A stretch of 38,766 bases of DNA from Clostridia bacterium. Its GTDB lineage: Bacteria; Bacillota; Clostridia; Oscillospirales; CAG-272. The notes beneath the pieces are model-generated. The model had not been told where the DNA came from. It made no database searches and saw only the letters and a list, made by a program, of their open reading frames with translations. The stretch covers positions 1 through 38,766 of the forward strand of contig JAFTKL010000005.1 of the NCBI GenBank assembly GCA_017453285.1, given 5' to 3'. Position 1 is the first letter of the stretch; the number at the start of each line of letters is the position of its first letter. A program made the position numbers and the translations under genes. Below are positions 32,987 to 38,766 of the stretch, one piece after another.

Positions 32987-33676
32987 CTAAATTATTCCAA
33001 AGAGAATAAAGCCTATGGTATTTATAGCAAAATTCGCGAACATATGGGCGAGCCAGGAGGCGTATATGTTCTCGCTTTTTTCGTTGAGAATATTGAATAT
33101 CACGCCGCCCACGTAAAGCCCTGCAAGCGCGAGGAGGACTATGCCGATGCCGAACCAGCCGATCATCATTCCCGCGTGATAGAACGAGAATGCGAGCGCG
33201 CTGAAGCTATATGCAAACTTGCGCGTAGTGTTGCGCTTGAGCGTGAGGAAGGCAAATCCGCGGAAGAAGAATTCTTCAAGCAGGGAATTGACGAACGAGA
33301 TGTAAAGAGAGACGAAAACGAAGTTGTCGCGGTTGACTCCGACGTCTCCCGTGAGCTTGCCAGCGATGCCCGAGAAGTCGATCACACCGCGAAGCAGGAA
33401 GTAACCGCCGAGTATGACCGCAAAGATGCCAAGCCCGAGCGAGAGCGAGAGCAGAAGCTCTCGGCATCGAGGCTTGAAGAGCTTTTTCAGTTCTCCGCGC
33501 TCGGCGCGGTTGACCAGAAAATAGACGAGGGGGACAAGCAGGAAGAGCGCGATCTTGATAAGCGATTTTATAAAATACTGAGGTCGCACGATGCCGTCGA
33601 CAAGGCTCATTCCGCACGCGCAAATTATCACCGATATCAGAACGTAAAGGCTTCTTTTGTTCAGATACTTCTTCAT
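32987..33676 (-). CDS. CPBP-family intramembrane metalloprotease (CAAX/abortive-infection type)
   Basis: This 229-residue protein has about seven transmembrane helices. The active-site signature is present: Glu134-Glu135-x3-Arg139 (LLEEFFFRGF) and His167 in FSFYHAG. A second histidine motif, SWLAHMFANFAIN, follows near the C terminus. CPBP proteins are glutamate-dependent intramembrane proteases; bacterial members often process bacteriocin-like peptides or membrane regulators, and no target is apparent here. The ATG at 33676 has GGGAGGTCGG upstream. A sigma-A-like promoter lies about 30 bases before it. It is the first gene of a two-gene operon with the DUF815 ATPase. Confidence 0.88.
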   Translation of the reverse strand: MKKYLNKRSLYVLISVIICACGMSLVDGIVRPQYFIKSLIKIALFLLVPLVYFLVNRAERGELKKLFKPRCRELLLSLSLGLGIFAVILGGYFLLRGVIDFSGIAGKLTGDVGVNRDNFVFVSLYISFVNSLLEEFFFRGFAFLTLKRNTTRKFAYSFSALAFSFYHAGMMIGWFGIGIVLLALAGLYVGGVIFNILNEKSENIYASWLAHMFANFAINTIGFILFGII

Positions 33677-33703
33677 TTTCCGACCTCCCTTCAGGATACT
33701 AAT

Positions 33704-33732
33704 ATTTTACCATAATGCCACAGATTTCGCAA
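33704..33732 (-). promoter_or_regulatory. Sigma-A promoter of the CPBP/DUF815 operon
   Basis: On the minus strand TTGCGA (33727-33732), 17 bases, TAAAAT (33704-33709). It lies just after the potD terminator and gives a leader of about 20 bases. Confidence 0.55.
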
Positions 33733-33741
33733 TAGAAAAAT

Positions 33742-33772
33742 AAAAAATAGCGGAGAAACTCCGCTATTTTTT
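33742..33772 (-). terminator. Terminator of the potABCD operon
   Basis: A stem of nine G+C-containing pairs extended by A-T pairs (33742-33755 with 33759-33772) has a three-base loop. It begins at the potD stop codon and is followed on the minus strand by ATTTTTCTATT. Confidence 0.88.
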
Positions 33773-35021
33773 ATTTGGGTTGCTCGGTGTAATACTTAGC
33801 TCTCTTTCTCTTTTTGACAGTCTGTACGACCGTGAGAATGATAATAACTGCAAGTATTACTCCGCAGCAGATATAAATTCCGTTGCCTATAGTGTTCTCG
33901 ACCTTCAGCTCTTCCCAAAGATTATTGAGAAGCACGAGCTTATCGGGCGAGAGATTGAGATACGCCTGAGAGGGAACAGAGCTTGCTTTCTCGCCGTAGA
34001 GTATCTCAAGCGCGTCGGGATGCACCTCGGACATAGTCTCGATGTAGTCCTCGTTGTTGACTACCGTGGTGAGAGGGGAAGCGTAGTAGGTGTACTCCGC
34101 ATTTGCGACCGCGATCTCTTCTTCGCACATAAAGTTGATATACTCGTGTGCTAAGTCGTAGTTCTTGCTTCCCTTGGGGATGCACATAGCGTCAATGTAG
34201 GAGTTCGTACCCTCCTTGGGATAATAGAATGCGAGGTCCTCGTTATCTCCGTACATAGACATAAAGTCGCCTGCATAGTAAGCCGCTATAGCCGCAGAGC
34301 CGCTCGACATCTTGTTGAAGATCTCGTCCATAACGTAGCCCTGAACCAGAGTTTTCTGCTCGATAAGCAAATCTCTCGCCTCGCGCCACTGCTCCTCGGT
34401 TGCCTCGTTTACGTCGTAGCCGAGCCAATAAAGTGCAGTGCCGAACGCGTCGCGGCTGTTGTTGAACTGAAGAATATCGCGAGTGTAATTTTCATTCCAC
34501 ATCAGACTCCAGCTCTCAAGCGCGGCATCCTCCTCGCTTACGATGGAGGTGTTGTAGATAACGCCTATCATACCGTAGAAGTAGGGAATTGAGTAAGTCT
34601 CGTCGCTGTCTCCCTCGTAGTAGACGTTGTCGCCCTTGAATTTTTCGTCTATGTACTTGTAGTTGGGTATCTTTTCGAGATCGAGCGGCTCAAGCATATC
34701 CTCCTTGACCATACGCTCTATCATATAGTCCGAGGGGATTATAACGTCGTATACGGCAGATCCGCTTTCGATCTTTGCATACATACTCTCGTTGCTCGAG
34801 AAGGTCGAGTAGTTGACCGTGACCTTCTTGCCGGTCTTTTTGTAGTAGTATTCCTCAAACGCCTTGTTTGTGTCAAGCGTGCCCTCCGAGCCGTCCGAGA
34901 TGTACTCGCCCCAGTTGTAAACGTAGAGCGTAGTGGTCTCCTCGGAGTCGCAGGATGCGAGCGTCAGGCAGGTGGGAATGAGGACGAGTGCGATAAGGAG
35001 GATGGAAAAATATCTTTTCAT
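33771..35021 (-). CDS. potD: Spermidine/putrescine ABC transporter binding protein with C-terminal membrane helix
   Basis: This 416-residue extracytoplasmic binding protein should capture polyamines for the PotABC importer. Residues 1-23 are a signal peptide with lipobox LASC (Cys24 lipidated). Typical PotD text includes LYVYNWGEYI, VNYSTFSSNESMYAKI, YDVIIPSDYMIERM and PYFYGMIGVIYN. Unusually, after the binding domain ends near 375 there is a clear transmembrane helix (about 381-401, IYICCGVILAVIIILTVVQ) and a basic tail (KKRKRAKYY). The protein would thus be held by both a lipid and a C-terminal helix. The ribosome binding site AAAGGAGG lies inside the last potC codons and its ATG overlaps that stop codon. 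It is the last gene of the operon. Confidence 0.93.
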   Translation of the reverse strand: MKRYFSILLIALVLIPTCLTLASCDSEETTTLYVYNWGEYISDGSEGTLDTNKAFEEYYYKKTGKKVTVNYSTFSSNESMYAKIESGSAVYDVIIPSDYMIERMVKEDMLEPLDLEKIPNYKYIDEKFKGDNVYYEGDSDETYSIPYFYGMIGVIYNTSIVSEEDAALESWSLMWNENYTRDILQFNNSRDAFGTALYWLGYDVNEATEEQWREARDLLIEQKTLVQGYVMDEIFNKMSSGSAAIAAYYAGDFMSMYGDNEDLAFYYPKEGTNSYIDAMCIPKGSKNYDLAHEYINFMCEEEIAVANAEYTYYASPLTTVVNNEDYIETMSEVHPDALEILYGEKASSVPSQAYLNLSPDKLVLLNNLWEELKVENTIGNGIYICCGVILAVIIILTVVQTVKKRKRAKYYTEQPK

Positions 35022-35851
35022 TTTGCCGCCCCTCCTTTCACGCGTCTTTGCTTTGCTGTAGGCTTCTTATCCCTCTTCGCACCCGCTAAGTTTACCGCGA
35101 TGAGCAGGATGAGGATAGTGAAGATCATAAGCGTGCAGAGCGCGTACATACTGAACTTGACCTCGTGCGCCGTCTGGTTGTAGATGTAGAGCGGCAGGGT
35201 CTTGAAGTCGGGCGAGCTTACGAAATGGCTGATGACGAAGTCGTCAAGCGAGAGCGTGAAGCTCATCATAAGTCCGGAGATGATACCGGGCATTATTGCG
35301 GGAACTTCTATCTTGAAGAAGGTCTGCGTGGGTGTACAGCCAAGGTCAAGCGCCGCCTCGATAAGATGCTTGTCCATCTGCTTGAACTTGGGCAGGATGG
35401 AAAGTATAACGTAGGGGAGATTGAATGTGGTGTGCGCGATAAGCATAGTCCAGAAGCCAAGCACGTTGTTGAGCTTGAAGATAAGAGCTACGCCGACGAA
35501 GAGAAGCATCATAGATACACCCGTGACGATATCGGGGTTCATCATCGGGATGTTGGTGACGCTCTTCATTATCGTCTGATAGGTCTTGCTCTTTGAATGA
35601 GCGATGCTAAAGGATGCAAGCGTGCCAAGCACGGTTGCAAGTGCAGAGGAGCAGAGCGCGAGCACGAGTGAATTCTTGAGTGCTTCGATAGCCTCTCCGC
35701 TGCGGAAGAGATCCTTATACCAATAGAACGTGAAGCCCGAAAAGCTGCTCAGATTTCCCGAAGCGTTAAACGAGAAGAGCACGACCACGAGTATCGGAGC
35801 GTAAAGGATCGCAAAAACGATGAAAATATAAAATCTTGAGAGGAATTTCAT
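35018..35851 (-). CDS. potC: Polyamine ABC transporter permease PotC
   Basis: This 277-residue inner-membrane permease has six predicted transmembrane helices. The cytoplasmic coupling loop EAALDLGCTPTQTFFKIEVPAIMPGIISG is the EAA motif that docks to the ATPase. The start SRFYIFIVFAILYAPILVVVLFSFNAS is typical of PotC. The end KKPTAKQRRVKGGAAK is basic and also encodes the ribosome binding site of potD. Start and stop codons overlap those of potB and potD by four bases each, so the transporter subunits are translated in a coupled fashion. Confidence 0.93.
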   Translation of the reverse strand: MKFLSRFYIFIVFAILYAPILVVVLFSFNASGNLSSFSGFTFYWYKDLFRSGEAIEALKNSLVLALCSSALATVLGTLASFSIAHSKSKTYQTIMKSVTNIPMMNPDIVTGVSMMLLFVGVALIFKLNNVLGFWTMLIAHTTFNLPYVILSILPKFKQMDKHLIEAALDLGCTPTQTFFKIEVPAIMPGIISGLMMSFTLSLDDFVISHFVSSPDFKTLPLYIYNQTAHEVKFSMYALCTLMIFTILILLIAVNLAGAKRDKKPTAKQRRVKGGAAK

Positions 35852-36675
35852 ACGATGATCTCCTCCTCGTTATCCGAAAACTTATTCATTATCGCAAGCG
35901 AGATAAGAATGAGGATCATCATTACGAGCGACACAGCTGCGCCCGTGTGGTAGGTGACTTGATTCTGAAACTGACGCTCTATCGTGTCACCGATGAGGTC
36001 GAACGAGCCGCCGCCGAGCTTCTGCGAGATGTAGAAGGTGCTGATGGACGGAACGAAGACCATAGTAACGCCCGAGACTACTCCCGGAGTTGTGAGCGGA
36101 AGGATGACCTTGAGAAGTGTTTGCATACTGTTGCAGCCGAGGTCAGCCGATGCTTCGAGATACCTGCGGTCGATCTTGATGAGCGAGGTATAGATCGGGA
36201 GCACCATATAAGGCAGAAAGTCATAGATCATACCGAGTATAACTGCGGCATCTGTGCCTATGAAGGTAAGCTTTGGCAGACCGATACTGACAAGAAAGCT
36301 GCTGACGAGTCCTCCGTTGTCAAGCAGTGCCATAAGAGAATAGGTTCTGATCAGAAGGCTGATCCACATGGGGAGCATCAGCAGGACCATAAGGATGCTT
36401 CTCGTTCTCTCGGACGTGCGGGACATACAGTAAGCGAGAGGGTAGCCTATAAGCAGGCATACCGTCGTAGCGATAAGCGAAAATCCGAGTGACATAATAA
36501 AGGTCTCGGAATAGGACGAGAGCGAGAGGATATTTTCGAAAGTGAAATTACCGTCTCTGTCGGTAAACGCGAAGTACGCCACGAAGAGCAGGGGAGCGAT
36601 GATAAATATTGCCGACCACACGATGTATGGAGAAGAGGCAACACGCTCAAAGGCAGAACGCTTATTTTTCATCAT
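35848..36675 (-). CDS. potB: Polyamine ABC transporter permease PotB
   Basis: This 275-residue permease is the partner of PotC, with six predicted transmembrane helices. The coupling loop is [31 protein letters not shown], and the N-terminal region [25 protein letters not shown] is typical. Two ATG codons in tandem (36675 and 36672) are possible starts, both served by GAGGAGGA, which at the same time encodes the Glu-rich end of PotA. The C-terminal EEEIIV likewise carries the potC ribosome binding site. Confidence 0.92.
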   Translation of the reverse strand: MMKNKRSAFERVASSPYIVWSAIFIIAPLLFVAYFAFTDRDGNFTFENILSLSSYSETFIMSLGFSLIATTVCLLIGYPLAYCMSRTSERTRSILMVLLMLPMWISLLIRTYSLMALLDNGGLVSSFLVSIGLPKLTFIGTDAAVILGMIYDFLPYMVLPIYTSLIKIDRRYLEASADLGCNSMQTLLKVILPLTTPGVVSGVTMVFVPSISTFYISQKLGGGSFDLIGDTIERQFQNQVTYHTGAAVSLVMMILILISLAIMNKFSDNEEEIIV

Positions 36676-37793
36676 TCCTCCTCCTCCGAAATAATGTCGG
36701 AAAGATGATCCATCTCGTCGGAGAAGGTCGAATAGTCACCGAACATATCGGAGTATTCGGATTTTTTCATAATATGTATCGCATCGGGCTCGATGTAAAG
36801 ACCGATGACCGAGTCAACACCCACGAAGTCTGAGGTCTCAAGCATCCACTTAAAGCCCTTGACGTCGACGATTATCTCGTAATAGTCGCCCTTGAAGGTA
36901 ACGTTCGTGACCGTTCCGACAAGCATTCCCTTATCTACGGGAACGACGTCAACGTCCTCGGGACGAACGACCACGTCTACCTGCTCGCCCTGTGCAAAGC
37001 CGCAATCAAGGCACTCGAAGGTGTGTCCCGCGAACTTGACAGAGTAGTCCTTGAGCATAACTCCGTCAAGTATGTTCGACTCACCGATAAAGTCGGCGAC
37101 GAACGCGTTGACAGGCTCGTTGTAGATATCTGTGGGCGAGCCGATCTGCTGGATCTTACCGTCTGCCATTACCACAACGACGTCCGACATAGAGAGAGCC
37201 TCTTCCTGATCGTGCGTAACGTAGATAAAGGTGATACCGGTTTTTTTCTGTATGTTTTTAAGCTCGACCTGCATATCCTTGCGGAGCTTGAGGTCAAGCG
37301 CGCCGAGAGGCTCGTCAAGGAGAAGCACCTTCGGCTTGTTTATAAGAGCTCTCGCGATAGCAACGCGCTGCTGCTGACCGCCCGAGAGCAGAGAAACGTT
37401 TCTCTTTTCAAAGCCACGGAGATTTACAAGCGCGAGCATCTCGGATACTCTCTCGCGTATCTCGGGCTCTTTCACCTTAGCTATACGAAGTCCGAACGCG
37501 ATGTTGTCGTATACGTTCAGGTGAGGGAAGAGCGCGTATTTTTGAAATACGGTGTTAACGTGTCTCTTGTGGGGCGGAACATCGTTTATACGAACGCCGT
37601 CGAAGTATACGTCACCAACGTCGGGTGTTTCAAATCCGCCTATAATACGCAGAGTGGTGGTCTTTCCGCAACCGGAAGGACCGAGAAGAGTTATAAATTC
37701 CTTATCGTGAATATAAAGGCTGACGTCCGAAAGAACGGTCTCACCGTCAAATGACTTCGAGATGTTTTTTAATTCTACCAATTTTGTTTTCAT
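36672..37793 (-). CDS. potA: Polyamine ABC transporter ATP-binding protein PotA
   Basis: This 373-residue cytosolic ATPase powers the importer. Walker A is GPSGCGKTT (38-46), the Q-loop is FQKYALFP, the ABC signature is LSGGQQQ (136-142), Walker B is VLLLDEP (156-162) and the switch histidine is His194 (YVTHDQEE). A TOBE-type C-terminal domain (about 240-350, [11 protein letters not shown]...) and an acidic tail follow. I chose the ATG at 37793 because conserved sequence begins there. The best ribosome binding site (AAGGAG, 37806-37811) is 12 bases away, a long spacing, and is better placed for an out-of-frame ATG at 37800. An in-frame ATG at 37880 exists but lies next to the predicted transcription start. 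It is the first gene of the operon. Confidence 0.93.
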   Translation of the reverse strand: MKTKLVELKNISKSFDGETVLSDVSLYIHDKEFITLLGPSGCGKTTTLRIIGGFETPDVGDVYFDGVRINDVPPHKRHVNTVFQKYALFPHLNVYDNIAFGLRIAKVKEPEIRERVSEMLALVNLRGFEKRNVSLLSGGQQQRVAIARALINKPKVLLLDEPLGALDLKLRKDMQVELKNIQKKTGITFIYVTHDQEEALSMSDVVVVMADGKIQQIGSPTDIYNEPVNAFVADFIGESNILDGVMLKDYSVKFAGHTFECLDCGFAQGEQVDVVVRPEDVDVVPVDKGMLVGTVTNVTFKGDYYEIIVDVKGFKWMLETSDFVGVDSVIGLYIEPDAIHIMKKSEYSDMFGDYSTFSDEMDHLSDIISEEEE

Positions 37794-37800
37794 TCCACAT
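37747..37800 (-). other. Possible 17-codon ORF overlapping the potA start
   Basis: An out-of-frame ATG at 37800 sits five bases from AAGGAG (ideal spacing) and opens a 17-codon frame ([17 protein letters not shown]) that ends at 37747, 47 bases inside potA. It could be a regulatory leader peptide that competes with or couples to potA initiation, or it could be chance. No relative is recognisable. Confidence 0.3.
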
Positions 37801-37888
37801 AAAAACTCCTTCACAAAATAATTGTGTGGAAGGGGCTTTGGCTCGTCCAAAAACATAAAAAATCCGCGCCCCGAATCCATATGCGAAT

Positions 37889-37917
37889 ATTGTAGCAGAA
37901 ATCACACAAAATTGCAA
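37889..37917 (-). promoter_or_regulatory. Sigma-A promoter of the potABCD operon
   Basis: On the minus strand TTGCAA (37912-37917), 17 bases, TACAAT (37889-37894). The leader to potA is about 90 bases, with a GGGGC segment near its start that could pair with GCCCC near 37830. No known riboswitch is recognised. Confidence 0.7.
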
Positions 37918-38049
37918 TATCTTTTGCGAAAAAACTTGAAAAATTCGTGATTATTTTAGATAAATCGGCAAAAATCGTGAAAATTCCATAAAATTTATCA
38001 AAAAACTCGGTTTTCCTTGAAGTTCCTTTGATATCCTTTGATATCCTCG
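37918..38049. other. AT-rich intergenic stretch between the potA promoter and the M50 protease gene
   Basis: This 132-base gap contains a tandem duplication of the ten bases CCTTTGATAT (38025-38044) and otherwise only AT-rich sequence. I see no terminator for the protease gene, so its transcript may run into the pot operon. Confidence 0.5.
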
Positions 38050-38646
38050 CTAATTCTCGTATGTATTTTTTATGAATATTTTGCAGAACAAAAAGCAGGA
38101 AAAAATGAATAGCGAGAGTGATGCTCCGAGTCGCAAAATGAGGTAGACCGAGAGCGTCCAGAGCGAGAAGATTATGCCAAAAGAGAGTGCACCGACGACG
38201 CGCGAAGCGAGGCTCGGCGAGAATGTCGACGCGAGCGCACAATAGACTATCCTGCCGCCGTCGAGCTCGCGTATCGGGAGCAGATTTAGTATCGCCAAGC
38301 CGCAGGACGCGACGCAAAAAAGTTCTATCGCCTCGCATTGTATGGGGAGAAGCGAGCAGAGCGCAAGACAGAGCAGATTTGTCGCAGGACCTGCCAGTGC
38401 CAGCAATATCTCTTTGCCGTAAGAGCAGAGCGCGCGGTCGGTCGTGAGCGTTGCGCCGAATATGCCGAGTTTCATATCCACGAGCGGAATGCCGCAGAGC
38501 TTTGCGGCGATTATATGGCCGCATTCGTGCAGAGCCGCGGCGACGATGGCTGCGAGCGAGAGATAGGAGTGCGTGAGGATAAGCGAGAGAAGCATCAAGA
38601 GTGAGAAAAACGAGATACCGAGCTTCATTTTTTGCCGTTTTTTCAT
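38050..38646 (-). CDS. SpoIVFB-like M50 site-2 protease
   Basis: This 198-residue intramembrane zinc metalloprotease has about four to five transmembrane helices. The zinc site is complete: His40-Glu41-x2-His44 (LHECGH) and Asp129 in NLLPIRELDGG. SpoIVFB, the closest sporulation type, cleaves pro-sigma-K in the mother cell; its regulator SpoIVFA is normally the upstream gene but nothing upstream is available in this window. The CBS domain that SpoIVFB carries at its C terminus is absent here, so it may be a shorter relative. The ATG at 38646 has GAGGTGAG upstream; the reading from 38670 lacks a site. A possible sigma-E promoter precedes it. Confidence 0.82.
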   Translation of the reverse strand: MKKRQKMKLGISFFSLLMLLSLILTHSYLSLAAIVAAALHECGHIIAAKLCGIPLVDMKLGIFGATLTTDRALCSYGKEILLALAGPATNLLCLALCSLLPIQCEAIELFCVASCGLAILNLLPIRELDGGRIVYCALASTFSPSLASRVVGALSFGIIFSLWTLSVYLILRLGASLSLFIFSCFLFCKIFIKNTYEN

Positions 38647-38670
38647 TCTCTCACCTCGCTTCCGTGCCAA

Positions 38671-38699
38671 ATATTATGCGTTTGAAGCTCCAAAAATGA
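38671..38699 (-). promoter_or_regulatory. Possible sigma-E promoter of the M50 protease gene
   Basis: On the minus strand TCATTTT (38693-38699), 14 bases, CATAATAT (38671-38678). It resembles the mother-cell sigma-E pattern (CATACAxT) with two mismatches in the -10 box. It fits a SpoIVFB-like gene, but the evidence is weak. Confidence 0.25.
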
Positions 38700-38766
38700 C
38701 CGCTCAGCACCAAAAATCTACCACTTGCGACAAAGCTCTTTACAAAAACGCGAAGAAGTGATAAAA

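Noticed and set aside
32972..33715. A 247-codon plus-strand frame opposite the CPBP protease
   Set aside because: It is a Glu/Lys-rich shadow; the protease on the other strand has an intact EEFFFR motif, ribosome binding site and promoter.
37023..37754. A 243-codon plus-strand frame opposite potA
   Set aside because: It is antisense to the ABC ATPase with complete Walker and signature motifs.
37794..37880. A longer potA beginning at the in-frame ATG at 37880
   Set aside because: It would start at about the first base of the predicted transcript with no ribosome binding site, and the extra 29 residues do not belong to the family.
38025..38044. Tandem repeat of CCTTTGATAT
   Set aside because: Only two copies in AT-rich non-coding sequence; too little to call a repeat element or replication iteron.

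Overview
The window looks like chromosome of a spore-forming, anaerobe-type member of the Clostridia (Bacillota). The evidence is the yabM-yabN-(hup)-yabO-yabP-yabQ-divIC block known from Bacillus and Clostridia, an alpha/beta-type small acid-soluble spore protein, a SpoIVFB-like membrane protease, Gram-positive lipoproteins, near-consensus sigma-A promoters (TTGACA-17-TATAAT) and strong GGAGG ribosome binding sites. GlgC/GlgD pairing also fits. Base composition looks roughly balanced, but I did not count it. A family such as Oscillospirales is a guess. I see no insertion sequence, prophage, CRISPR array, tRNA or rRNA. Coding density is high and most genes are housekeeping.

Layout. Positions 1-3456 are transcribed leftward: the start of tyrS (cut by the window edge), a spore protein gene, azlD/azlC, and a lipoprotein with a duplicated BamE/SmpA-like module. 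A divergent intergenic region (3324-3627, the only gene-free stretch over 300 bases) carries two back-to-back sigma-A promoters. A rightward operon follows (3628-6551: pncB, a conserved small protein, a nuclease lipoprotein), closed by a strong terminator at 6571-6605.

A long rightward run (6778-31639) starts with the diadenylate cyclase cdaA. It continues through a tiny membrane protein where cdaR would be expected, an FAD oxidoreductase, recJ, rel, dtd, hemZ, a YabM-like flippase and mazG. At 18620 a new promoter drives hup, followed by rqcP, yabP, yabQ and divIC. A complete glycogen cassette comes directly behind divIC (glgB, glgC, glgD, glgA, glgP and a GH13 hydrolase), then a small unknown gene and tadA. 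A terminator ends the run at 31626-31656.

The rest (31658-38766) is leftward again: a CPBP protease with a DUF815 ATPase, a potABCD polyamine transporter operon, and a SpoIVFB-like M50 protease.

How it works together. The central run puts c-di-AMP synthesis and (p)ppGpp metabolism on one apparent transcript, and puts spore and division genes directly upstream of glycogen (granulose) metabolism. The most interesting regulatory structure is the pair of terminator-like hairpins before rqcP and yabP. In the second, the 5' arm contains a possible sigma-E -10 element and the 3' arm contains part of the yabP ribosome binding site. No wholly new multi-gene system is evident. The best leads are this hairpin/promoter overlap, the minimal cdaR replacement, a small overlapping ORF with the best-placed ribosome binding site at potA, the altered catalytic motifs of the D-aminoacyl-tRNA deacylase, and the two uncharacterised small proteins.
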